A DNA stretch of 64,000 nucleotides from Neostapfia colusana. Taxonomy: Eukaryota; Streptophyta; Magnoliopsida; Poales; Poaceae. Both the position numbers and the translations under genes were made by a program. Shown here piece by piece: positions 23,426 to 33,807 of this stretch. Every line of letters starts with the position of its first letter. Position 1 is the first letter of the stretch. The DNA lies in the NCBI GenBank assembly GCA_030760725.1, contig JASWHV010000004.1:58743136-58807135 (forward strand). The letters are read 5' to 3'. The notes below the pieces were generated by a model. It saw only the letters and a list, made by a program, of their open reading frames with translations. It searched no databases and was not told the DNA's origin.

Positions 23426-23850
23426 TGTAACACCTTCAATTTCACTAACATGCATTGCATGCATTTTTCATGTAGAGACGCATTTAAAAAGAAAATGAAA
23501 TGAAGAGAGCAATATAGAAGCTAATAAAATAATAAAAGGAAATAGAAATGGAAAATAATGAAAATAAATAGAAAACGAAAAGAAATAAAAAGAAAAAAAT
23601 AGCCAAATTGGGCTACCCCAATTTTCCCCCCAAATTCCCCTCTCCCCTAATTTTCCAAAATTTTCCCAATTTTCTTGATTTCCCCAAAATTCTCCAGGGG
23701 GAATTTTCCCCCACATTTGAGGGGATTCCCCCCCCCCCCATTTTATCCGCACCAAATTAGGGGGGAACCCTAATTGGGCCCCACTCCTCTTGGCCGCAGC
23801 CAATTAGGGGGGAAACCCTAGCTCCCCCCCCTAGGACTCTTTTGAGCTTT
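23426..23850 (+). repeat. D 3' LTR, first ~420 bp
   Basis: It starts TGTAACACCTTC right after the polypurine tract and follows the solo LTR up to the CTAGGACTCTT motif, then diverges. About 60 bp of unassigned sequence separates it from the Copia element. Confidence 0.8.
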
Positions 23851-23911
23851 TATTTTCTAGTTAAATCCTGCCAACAAGAAGGAAGCTCCTCATCAAAATC
23901 CAAGAGCCTAC

Positions 23912-24161
23912 TGTGGAAATACAAGGAATGATCACCGATGATTTCATTGATAGTTCAGGGAGAATATAAATACACCATAGAGTCTGTTGTGTGATCCCCT
24001 ATCATCGCTACATGGTGCTTGCAATCCCTTGGGATGTGCACGTTACATGCATGGATAAGAATGTGGGAATGTTGGATTCGGCCAGGTGCAGCGTAGATGT
24101 AGGTGCCATTGTGACGTGCCGTTGAGACGTGCAGACATGGACGATGAAGCTTCAGCTAACA
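23912..24161 (-). repeat. Copia 3' LTR
   Basis: This 250-bp repeat pairs with 28572-28823 and differs at scattered positions. On the minus strand it lies downstream of RNase H and next to the G-rich polypurine tract at about 24162-24175. Confidence 0.9.
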
Positions 24162-24238
24162 CCCCCCCCACCCGCAGTCTCAGCGGGGGCAACAAACATG
24201 CTCACGCCGAGACTGAAACGAATGTCTTCAAATAATTG

Positions 24239-25127
24239 TCAAGGTAGTCCCTTCGTCATACTGTCTGCAAATTGTGATGAACATGGCACATGTTGCACAC
24301 GTATATGTCCCAAGGCGACTTTCTCCTGAACAAAGTGCAGGTCTATTTCAATATGCTTGGTGCGCTTGTGATGAACCGGGTTACGAGTCATGTAGACTGT
24401 AGAAACATTGTCACAGTATCTACTGTCGCCTGATGAGGTGTGCAATGAAGTTCTCACAAAAGTTGATGAAGCCAGACACTCTCGGAGACGGAATTGGCGA
24501 CACCTCTTTATTCGGCCTCTGCACTTGATCTTGATACTGTTGGTTGTCTTTTGCTTGACCATGACACAAGTGAATCCCCAAGGAAGAGACAGTAACCTGA
24601 AGTCAATCTTCTCGTGTCGGGACAGCCGGCCCAATCAGCATCTGTATAAGTTGTTATTTTGGTTGTGTCAGAATTTGCCAGTGAGAGACCAAAGGAAGAT
24701 GTTCCACGAACATATCGGAGGATCCTTTTTAGAAGAGTCAGATGACACTCATGTGGGTCATGCATATGCAAACATACTTGTTGCACCGCATTGTATAAGT
24801 CTGGTCTTGTAATTTTTGAGATATTGAAGTGCTCCTGCAAGTTGGCGATATTCAGAGGCATTTGATACTCGGTTTCCACTGATTGAAGGAAGTTTGGAGT
24901 GAGTATCAACAGGTGTCGATACTGGCTTGCAATCTGACATTCCGGCACGGTGCCCAGGAAAAATTTTAGAGGTCCAAGATCCTTGATGGCGAACTCGGAC
25001 TGAAGAGATCTTTTTGTAGCCATTAGATGACGCTCGGAAGAAGAGGTGATAATCATGTCATCAACGCATAGAAAGATATAACCAATAACATCACCTTGAC
25101 AATAGACAAACAGTGAAGAATCAGAGT
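24239..25127 (-). pseudogene. Copia RT C-terminus and RNase H
   Basis: It continues the RT after a frameshift near 25100. The catalytic motif reads CVDDMIITSSS near 25050, with both aspartates present, followed by FAIKDLGPLKFFLG. RNase H shows YTDADWAGCPDTRRLTSGYC and SRSSAEAE (24510). After a frameshift come HKRTKHIEIDLHFVQE and the terminal FADSMTKGLP. Several indels separate these pieces. The family function is cDNA synthesis; this copy is inactive. Confidence 0.88.
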
Positions 25128-26372
25128 TTATTGGAAGAATCCCATCTTACCAGCAAATGTAGCAAAGCGATGGAACCAAGCCCGTGGCGCTTGCTTTAGT
25201 CCATATAATGCCTTGGAGAGGAGGAAAACATCATTCGGTCTATGTGGATCAACAAATCCCTTCGGCTGAGTGCAATAGACAGTTTCATCTAATGTACCAT
25301 GAAGGAATGCATTAGAAATATCCATCTGATGGACAGGCCATTGTTTTGCAGCTGCAATGGTGAGTACTGTCCGTAATGTTGCAGGCTTGATGACCGGAAC
25401 AAATGTCTCAGTGAAATCAATACCTTCTTGTTGATTGAATCCACAGACTACCCACCGCGCTTTGTATCTATCAAAGTTTCCATCTGGAAGGATTTTTTGT
25501 TTGAAGATCCATTTGCCCGTAATGATGTTATCCCCGTTTGGTCGGGGCACCAATGTCCAGGTTTTATTCTCCTGCAAAGAACGAAATTCTTCTTGCATGG
25601 CCTTGTTCCAATTTGCATCTTTGAGTGCACTATGCACTGATTTTGGAACAGGTGAGAGTGATTGTGAGGATGCTAGCATGGCGTATTTGGGGTTAGGCCA
25701 AAAAATTCCTGCTTTGGTGCGTGTTATCATTTGATGTGCTTGCTGGGTATGTGGCAAGGGTGATGTGTTTGGTGCTGGTTGGCTCTGGGATGGGCTGTGA
25801 TACGAGGTTGATCCAGGGGCAGACATCAGCTCATGATCCGAAGCAGATGCTGTCTGGCTTTTAGCTGGTGGAGTGCGAAGCGTAGTAAACGGGGAGGGTA
25901 CAGGCGCGGATTCAGTAGGGGATTCGATCGGAGGAAGTTGTGCAGTGGAGATGTGATGCTGTAGTGATTGTGCATCGGAGTGAGCAGAAGCGGGTGTGGC
26001 TGCTGGTGATTGGTTGCGTGGGATGGTTCTGTTGGGGCGTGGGTGGATGGAATCTTTTGTGGCGCATGGTTGGCTGTTGGTAATAGGATGTGTGGAGGTT
26101 TCTTGAGAGGAAAATGGGAATTTTGTTTCATCAAATGTAACATGTCTGGAGATTATGATTTTGCGGCTTGTCATGTCTAAGCATCGGTAAACTTTGTGGT
26201 CGTCAGGGTAACCGAGGATGGCACAGGGTGTGGAGCGTGCACAAAGTTTGTTAGGTGAGGTGGATGAAAGATTGGGAAAACATAAACACCCGAAGGCACG
26301 TGTAGATGATTGTATGAAGGGGCTGTGCCGAATAGGATTTTGTAGGGAGTGATAGAGCCTGTTGAGCGGCAT
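25128..26372 (-). pseudogene. Copia integrase end and reverse transcriptase
   Basis: This is a long open frame. The first half is the end of integrase (FGCLCFPNLSSTSPNKL, CAILGYPDDHKVYRCLD) and a serine/proline-rich linker. The second half is RVT_2: NWNKAMQEEFRSLQENKTW, ITGKWIFKQKI, DRYKARWVVCGFNQQEG, VHQMDISNAFLHGTLDE (first catalytic Asp), then LSKALYGLKQAPRAWF. A frameshift after MGFF near 25128 breaks it before the CVDD motif. Opposite-strand ORFs here are shadows. Confidence 0.92.
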
Positions 26373-27737
26373 GGGAGGCGGTTGGTAAGAAATGTGGCAG
26401 TGTTAAGTGCCTCGGCCCAAAAACGATCTGGTGTATGTGAGTGTAATAGCATAGTGCGGATAGAGTTGTTGATGGTATGTACTATGCGCTCGGCTTTACC
26501 ATTTTGTGGTGATGTGTAGGGGCAGGAAAGTCTTAGATGTATGCCATGCATGTGAAAGAACGAGCGAAGAGCGAATTGTCAAATTCGCGACCATTGTTAG
26601 TTTGCATGGCAACGCAACAATGGGCAAACAAAATTGAGTACCAACATAGTTGTAAAAAAACAATAAGTTCCGTAAAACATCACTCTTATTACGAAGTGGG
26701 AAAGTCCAAGTATAGCGCGAAAAATCATCCAAAAGGACTAGATAGTACTGATAACCAGAACAACTGAGGGCCGGGGATGTCCAAACATCAGCATGCAGCA
26801 ACTGAAAAGGAAAATATGTTGGGGTTGTAGAGTTTTTAAAAGGCAGCCGAGTGTGTTTTCCAGGTTGACATGACTGGCTAACATGAGGAGTTGATTTATT
26901 ACAAGTGAATGAATAATTTCGAAGAGCTTGGAGCAGTGGTGCTTGTCCAGGGTGTCCCAGACGTTGGTGCCAAAGATCAATAGATGCGGCTGCTGCATGG
27001 AGTGCTGTAGAGTTCTTTAGACGAAGAGGATACAAATCTCCATCACTATCACATCGGAGAATCACCTTGCTGGTTCGAAGATCCTTAATGGAAAAGCCAC
27101 AAGGGTCAAACTCAATTGAGACATCATTATCGCGTGTTAACTGTCGAACATAAATTAAATTTTGTGCGAGAGATGGAGATAGTAAGATATTTTTGAGGGA
27201 AAGGTTTTGTTTGTTGGTTTGTAGCAGCGATGATGCGGTACGAGTAATGGGGATCTTTGCACCGTTCCCTACGGTAACTGATGCAGAAAACGGAAAAGCA
27301 CGAGTATGAGAGAAGGGAGTTGATATACCAGCCATGTGAGAGGATGCCCCTGAGTCGACAAACCAGTCAGATGTGCTTTGTGGTGTGTTGGCAGCCTGCT
27401 GAAGAGCGCTGAACAGGGCCTGATTTCCCACACGTTCGTCATCGAGGGATCGGTCGTCGCGGCTGGTGTAGTTGTGTAAGCTGTGTCGCCTGCGCCTGCG
27501 TACATGGCCTGTTGATGGTTTATCCCGTGATGTGGTCCGAGTACACCAGCAGTAGGGGGACGGAAAGGCATCGCCCAGGCTTGGACCATACCAGTCCATG
27601 GGTGAATGGGCGGACACCACTGCCCGGAACTGGGCAGCCGAGGAGTCATATTGGACATGTTGTTTTGTGGTGCATTCCAGGCAGAGGTCAAACCACCATG
27701 CCCACGGCCACGACCATGACCGACATGACCACCTCAC
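26177..27737 (-). pseudogene. Copia protease and integrase
   Basis: The frame from 27737 includes the protease DWFVDSGASSHMAG (near 27360) and a GAG-pre-integrase zinc region with LWHQRLGHPGQAPLL and a CQPGKHTRLPF segment, in which the usual C-x2-C appears altered. The integrase core begins LLHADVWTS, then YLVLLDDFSRYTW. After frameshifts near 26540 the second part (26551-26177) has SCPYTSPQNGKAERIV, with the catalytic glutamate region, and FWAEALNTATFLTNRLP. Inactive. Confidence 0.88.
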
Positions 27738-28531
27738 CCGTCGTTACGGCCGCCAGCGTTGGACGATTTGTTGCCGTAGGATTGCTGCTTGCTGGTGTTG
27801 TTGTTGTCGTTGGAGGCATAGAAAGCTTGAGTGTCGGCTGAATTGGCAAGCTGGGTGTCAAATAATTCCTCCATGAGGAGATGAGATCTGACATTGAGAA
27901 AAAAGTATGTGAGGGCTGACAAGATGTGATGGCGGAGATAGCATGACGATATTTGGGATTGAGACCTCGCAGCAAGTTAAGTACTTGGCTGGATTTAGAT
28001 ACCGGTTGCCGGACGTCACGTAGAGAGTCGGCGAGATTCTTAAGCTTGGCGCAGTATTCAGTGATCATCATGTCGCCTTGTTGAAGATTTCTAAATTCGG
28101 CTTCGAAGAAGACGGCTCGTTGAAGCTGGTTGTCATGGAACAACTGATCAATCTCATGCCAGAGAGAAAAAGCATCGGTCTTGCGCTGTCATATGATCTG
28201 CCGGACTTCACAGGAGCATGTTGAGAATATCCAGTTAACAATGCATTGGTCGATGCGGTACCAATCCATGTCGTGATTGGTGATCGGCGTAGAAACCGCA
28301 ACATGGTCTTCAAGCCCGAACTTTTACCCAGCACTGAGTTGAAAAACATCCGCCAATCTGAGTAGTTTGGATTCGTGAGCTCAAGAGTAACCGTAACATG
28401 ACTCTTGATGTTTACTGTCTGGATGATATCGGCTGTGGAAGAGGGAGGAGATTGATGTTTTGGAGAATTGTTGCCGAGAGTAGATGAGGAAGAGGATTGT
28501 TTGAAGGTGACAAAGCTGGATTGAATTCCAT
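27688..28531 (-). pseudogene. Copia gag
   Basis: The likely start is the ATG at 28531, 40 bp after the primer site (MEFNPALSPSNN). Capsid sequence follows in two frames, including FFEAEFRNLQQGDMMITEYC, KNLADSLRDVRQPVS, LRGLNPKYRHAIS and PSHTFFSMSDLI. A threonine-rich linker leads to the end. This is a UBN2/Retrotran_gag-type protein. Frame changes near 28140 and 28350 inactivate it. Confidence 0.8.
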
Positions 28532-28571
28532 GGTGAACAGGATGTTCAGGATTTGTGGGTCACTGATACCA

Positions 28572-28823
28572 TGTGGAAATACAAGGAATGATCACCGATG
28601 ATTTCATTGATAGTTCAGGGAGAATATAAATACACCATAGAGTCTGTTGTGTGATCCCCTATCATCGCTACGTGGTGCATGAAATCCCTTGGGATGTGCA
28701 TGTTACATCCATGGATAAGAACGTGGGAATGTTAGATTCGGCCAGGCGCAGTGTAGATGTAGGAGCTGTTTCGATGTGCCGTTGATACGTGCAGACGTGG
28801 ACGATGAAGCTTCAGCCGTAACA
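28572..28823 (-). repeat. Copia 5' LTR
   Basis: 252 bp, with the same TG...CA borders as 23912-24161. The primer site lies immediately beyond 28571 on the minus strand. Confidence 0.9.
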
Positions 28824-31379
28824 GACACAAATATTGGCAAATGAAAAAAAAAAGAATTTACCTCTCCAGAGCGCAGCCCACTACTCTAGCGGCCCAGCCC
28901 AGGCGCTACAGCGCCTCCTTCCTCCTCTCGCTGCCGCCACTCCCGAGCGCGCTCTAGGGTTGCCGCACCACCGCGGGTCGCTGCCCCACGCCACGCCTCC
29001 CTCAGCCGCCACGGGAGCCGCCGATTTGACGCCGAATCAAGCGAGCTCGGGTCGGCCGCTCACTCGCCGCGCGCGCCAGGAATCCGGTGACGGGACGCCG
29101 GTCCATCACTGCGCAGCTCCTGCCCTCCACTGCCATGACGCCTTCAATACTCCGTGCGCTGAGCTCAGCCGCGCTGCCCACCGCTCGCTTCCCTGAATCT
29201 CCGGACCCCTGCAGCGGCGCCGCTTGAACTCCAGCTGCTTGGCCGCACCACTGCCAGAAAATCCGCCGGCCACCTCTGCCCCTCCATGTCATGCCGCCTT
29301 CGATGCCGTGCGTCTAGCTCAGGGCAGCACTGCCTCGCCTCCCCTCCCGAAATCCTGGATGCTGAATCAATGCCCTCACGAGGCCCTCCCCGCCCGTGTG
29401 CTGGTCGCCGGAGCCGCCTCACTCGGCTATAAAAGGGGCGTCCCCTCCTCGGTTCCTCCTCACACACCCACCACCGAGCTCATAGCACCGGTTGAGAAGG
29501 AAGGAGGGCCGCCGGCGCCAAATTTCACAAGAACAGCACCTTCTTCCTCAACTCCGGCCACCTCCCGAATTTTCCACGGTGAGCCCCCGTCCATTCGATT
29601 CCTTGCCCTCACGGCTCTTCTAGCTCACGTACATTGTTTTCTACATGCAAACATCGAGGATAGGGCCCTAGGCATACGCACGCCAAGTATCGTCATTTTC
29701 CGCCGCCATGGCACGCCGCTGGCCGCCATGGGGCTTTCCCTCTGTCCGGCCGAGCGTATCAAACCTCCCGCACACCTCAATGCACATATAGAATAGCATG
29801 TTTACTTTAGAATGCAAGCGCGCTCCATCACGCCAAACACCGCGGCCATCGCCACCTTCGGTGATCTCTAGCCGCCGTTCTTGCAAACCCTGAGCATAGG
29901 ACAACCCCCGACATGTTTCGCACGTAGTCTAGAGGGACGGCATGCCCGGACTCCCAAACCAACGACTTGGGTTGGGTCCCGACCAAATTCTGGTGATCCG
30001 ACGCCACACCGGCATGCACCGACCAAGGGTGCCGGCCAAGCGCCCACATGGCACCTAGGTGGCAGGCTAGTAGGGCGCCACATCCGAGAGCAAACATGGG
30101 TGTTAGCCCCGTCAACGCCAACTCAGACGGATGAACCCCTTGCGCACATGGTAGTCGAGGTGACAGCCACATCGGCATCCTAACCCATGTGGAGGTCCAG
30201 TCAGCCTCCACATCGTCGTCACCTCACTCCGGTTGGCAAGGAACGATGAAAATGACTCCATAGACTTGGTCCACATGTACCCATGACTCCATGAGATACC
30301 CTCTTAAGTACAGAATGACTTCAAAACGGTCCTCAACTATTAAAGAACAATGTCAAGCAAAAATGGCCCCAACAAAATCAAGAACATGTTAAATCAAAAT
30401 AATATATACTAACTCATTTAGGTTAAGTGAAAGGGGATAAAAGGGTAAGCTCATAACTAATTACCCAACTAATGACATCACCCCGTTCAGGCCACGAGGT
30501 GAAATAAGCCTTGTACCAGGGACTCCTATAGGATTTTTTGTAATCACCCTATTGAAGTTTGTTCGGATTTCCTGGATTTTCTTGGATTTGAAGCCTGTGC
30601 AAACTACGTACTATAGCGGGCGAGGGATACGATGAGTAACTCAAAGACCTAGATTACGAGGAATTTCTAGAGGCTTTTGAAGGCAAGCTCTAACCCCCCT
30701 TAATCATTATTGCTCCTATGAATTTGCAAAATTTCCCTGATAGCCTATTTTCAATATGCATGTTTTTCGTGATTACTTTTAAACGTTGTAGTAGCTAAGA
30801 CCCATTTGGCTAGTGGTTGCGTTGTCATGTGTTTGACATGTGAAGTGCCATGACCCCCCCCCCCCCCCCCCCCCCGTTGACCTTGTCGACTCTTCCTTGA
30901 TGCCCTAAGACCTCGCCGTCACACTATAATTTGATGACATGAGTGATTCCTTGAAATTAGGATGCTTGGGGACCCTCGTGATGTTCGCATCGCGACTCAC
31001 TACAATTAATCAGCGAAAGAGGAAAGGGAGATGGAGGATGAAGCGTAATACAATGAGGAGTAGGCCTAGTCGTGCGCCAAAGGCTGGCTGAGGGGAATGG
31101 GAGCCACTTAGTCCGCTGCTTTTCACTAGCTTATTGTTCTTTTGAGTCCCTGTGAGGCCAATGAATTGTAACCTAAGACTTGGTTGTAAGACCTTAAGGG
31201 TCATGTTGAGACTGAATTAATGTATGTAATTCGATACATTCTATTGTGCGTACCAACTACTGATCCAGGGATTGGTACGGGATGCACAAGTGGGCCACGC
31301 GAGAGGTGGGTCTTGACATCAGCTAACACCTACGACAAGAAGGAGGGGAGAAAAGTCTCACCAGCCCGCTCGTAGGTAT
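28824..31379 (+). other. Promoter/LTR-like region, not assigned
   Basis: This 2.5-kb stretch has no recognisable protein. It shows a GC-rich CpG-dense start, TATAAAAG at 29428-29435, a C-rich leader, and a donor-like CCACG|GTGAGC (intron side from 29579). AT-rich DNA with a 22-base poly-C run follows, and then a possible polyadenylation zone (TGTAACCTAAGACTTGGTTGTAAG near 31160). That order resembles the LTRs of this window, so it may be an LTR of a fourth family, or the promoter and first exon of a lost gene. Open frames in the first kilobase are explained by GC-rich composition. Element E is inserted at its right edge. Confidence 0.35.
30854..30875. repeat. Poly-C homopolymer
   Basis: A run of 22 cytosines. 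Its length may be unreliable in the assembly. Confidence 0.85.
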
Positions 31380-31590
31380 TGTAACACCCTCAAATTCATT
31401 TCCATGCATTGCATACATTTTTCATGTAGAGAAACATTATAAAAGAAGTAGAAATGGAGAAAAGAACTGTATAAATGGAGGAAGGAACCATAGAAATGGA
31501 GAAAGAATCATAAAAATTATGGGGAATGGAAAAAAGATAGCTGAAATGAGCCAATTCCAATCTGTCGAAGTGCGCTATTGACACTTCCCC

Positions 31591-32435
31591 CGGCCCTGCG
31601 GGACACGTGGCGCTCTCGGAGGTCACTTCTGCGGAGGGGGTGAGGTCCGGCACCGCTGGACACGTGGCGCTCTCGGATCTCACCCCTGTGGAGGGGGTGA
31701 GGTCCGTCACTGCTGGCTACGTGGCAGGCCCGGGGCTCTCCTCTGAGGAGAAGGGAGGGCCGGCCCGCTGGACACGTGGCGCCCTCGGAGCTCACCCCTG
31801 CGGAGGGGGTGAGGCCCGGCGCTGCTGGCGACGTGGCGCCCTCGGAGCTCCCCTCTAAGGAGAAGGGAGGTCCGGCCCCGCTGGACACGTGGCGCACTTG
31901 GAGCTCACCTCTGAGGAGAGGGGAGGTCCGGCTCCGCTGGACACATGGCGCCCTCGGAGCTCACCTCTTAGGAGAGGGGTGGTCCGGCCCTGCTGGACAT
32001 GTGGTGCCCTCAGAGCTCGCCTCTGAGGAGAGGGGAGGTCCGGCCCCGCTGGACACGTGGCGCCCTCGGAGCTCACCTCTTAGGAGAGGGGAGGTCCGGC
32101 CCCGCTGGACACGTGGTGCCCTCAGAGCTCGCCTCTGAGGAGAGGGGAGGTCCGGCCCAGCTGGACACGTGGCACCCTCGGAGCTCGCCTCTGAGGAGAG
32201 GGGAGGCCCGGCCCCGCTGGACACGTGGCACCCTCGGAGCTCGCCTCTGAGGAGAGGGGAGGCCCGGCCCCGCTGGACACGTGACACCCTCGGAGCTCGC
32301 CTCTGAGGAGAGGGGAGGCCCGGACCCGTGGGACACGTGGCGTCCTCGGAGCTTGCCTCTAAGGAGAGGGGAGGCCCGGCCCCGCTGGACATGTGGCGCC
32401 TTTGGAGCTCATCCCTGCGGAGGGGGCGAGGTCCT
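31591..32435. repeat. 56-bp GC-rich minisatellite with ABRE/G-box core
   Basis: About 15 units of roughly 56 bp lie head to tail. Each carries GGACACGTGGCG or a close variant, followed by CTCGGAGCTC and GAGGAGAGGGGAGG. ACACGTGG is exact in at least nine units (for example at 31601, 31658, 31770, 31883, 32051, 32163 and 32331). The array lies about 200 bp upstream of the TATA box. The long open frames on both strands result from the repeat composition and are not genes. Confidence 0.92.
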
Positions 32436-32636
32436 TAGGCGTGGTTTTCCTCCTTGCACGGGGGTACCCGGTACTGAGGGTACCGACACAATTTCCCCAC
32501 ATTTTCCCCACATTTGGGGGGATAAAATCCCCAAGGCTGCCGCACATAACTGAAAACATAAGTTTGTTAAGATCCAAGACAAATTGAATATGACTCTTAT
32601 TTGAGTTCAAATTGGAGTAAGACTCTCCCCCCCCTT

Positions 32637-32644
32637 TATAAGTA
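32637..32644 (+). promoter_or_regulatory. TATA box of E 5' LTR
   Basis: TATAAGTA, in the same context (CCCTTTATAA-TAGAACCC) as TATAAATA at 52527-52534 of the 3' LTR. Confidence 0.65.
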
Positions 32645-33807
32645 GAACCCAAACCCCCCCCCTTGGCCGTAACCCCTTTCTTTTTTCCCCCTCCCAAGTC
32701 GACGACTTGGAGGCCCTAGCCCCCAACTCGCCGAGTTGGACACACACACCCCCCTCGCCGGAGTTCAGTCGCCGGTGAGCCCGCCGACAAGCCCCGTCGC
32801 GTCGTGCCGTCGCCGGAAAAGAGCCGATGATCATAACGGAAGTGAGGTAGGACTTCGTTACCCATCTTACGACGTCGTCGCTGTTTCTACGCATTCGTTT
32901 TCTTCGCTCCCTTCGAACAGAAACTTTTCACGTGGACAGATCACGTTTTGTTTTGACTTTGGAATTGATCTAGATCTTGAGGCAAGATAATCACCACGTC
33001 CACACTTGATCCCTACACCCTTGTTTGTCATAAAACCCCATCAAAAACCATTAAAACATGCAAGAACACGTACAAACTGGTTTAATAAAATGGCACCATA
33101 GGATTTGCATTCATCTACACCATTGCATCTTGAGTAAAGTTTTGCATGATGTTTGATTGCTGTAAATTTTGTATGTACGTGGTCGTGAGTAGAAGGACAA
33201 GCTCAGGAGGCCATCTACTAAGAACTACAGCACCAAGACTTCGAGATGCTTGAGCAACAAGAGCCACGGGAGCAAGGCAGGTGCCCCTTGACCATATTGA
33301 TCCCATGTTTTGAAACTGTTTTGTTTGCGAAAACTCGTATGCTTGAGTCAACTTGATGGGACACCCTTTTATAGGAGTTTACTAGTTTTGTTAACCATCG
33401 TTGTCGCCAAGAAAGTTGATGAGTTGGGTATGGTCATTTTTTTCCTTTTGCTTCGCTTAATCTACGGGATACGGGAAGCTGAATAAAAACATTGTTAGCT
33501 ACTGCACTCATATAAGTAATGATGATGATGAGAATTTGATGATGATAATGAGCATGGAATCGTGGGAGATCTAGGAAAGCTTGGTTCGTGGATGTTGCTG
33601 AATGAGATGGTAGTTTACTTGCCGTAGATCTAAGGACCGGTTCATGTCAGCACATGCCAGGAAAACAGTGCCACCACAAGGCCAAATATGGGTGCGGCTT
33701 AGCTGACTAATTATGTGTGTTGCTAGCTTGTTATGGACCGTGGATGGCACGGGGAATGGGAGTCGAGAGGGACTGCCCTGGGAACTGCATGGCACAAGAG
33801 GGGGCCC

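Larger units (their letters stand above)
15926..23850 (+). mobile_element. Gypsy element D (family 1), 5' truncated
   Basis: The order is ORF1 fragment, gag, protease, RT, RNase H, integrase, chromodomain, polypurine tract (AAAGGGGG at 23412) and 3' LTR start at 23426. The 5' LTR, primer site and first part of ORF1 are missing; the left edge joins the B LTR near 15925. A solo LTR of the same family interrupts integrase at 20232. The 3' LTR is cut after about 420 bp. Confidence 0.85.
23912..28823 (-). mobile_element. Copia LTR retrotransposon, full length but degenerate
   Basis: Two 250-252-bp LTRs (TGTGGAAATA...TAACA on the plus strand) bound a minus-strand gag-protease-integrase-RT-RNase H order, which is the Ty1/copia order. 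The primer site (TGGTATCAGTGACCC, minus strand) lies just inside the 28572 LTR and a G-rich polypurine tract lies inside the 24161 LTR. The flanking pentamers CCTAC and GACAC do not match, and the flanking DNA differs on the two sides. Confidence 0.92.

Noticed and set aside
28834..29796. Open frames of 100-190 codons
   Set aside because: High GC, no recognisable motif, overlapping frames on both strands; better explained by a GC-rich promoter or leader.
30854..30875. Poly-C run as a regulatory or quadruplex element
   Set aside because: A bare homopolymer with no conserved context; its length may be an assembly artefact. The same applies to poly-G at 7151-7163 and poly-C at 63424-63439.
31607..32697. 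Overlapping long ORFs on both strands (84-143 codons)
   Set aside because: They lie in the 56-bp GC-rich minisatellite, which has few stop codons in any frame, and repeat the same peptide; they are composition artefacts.
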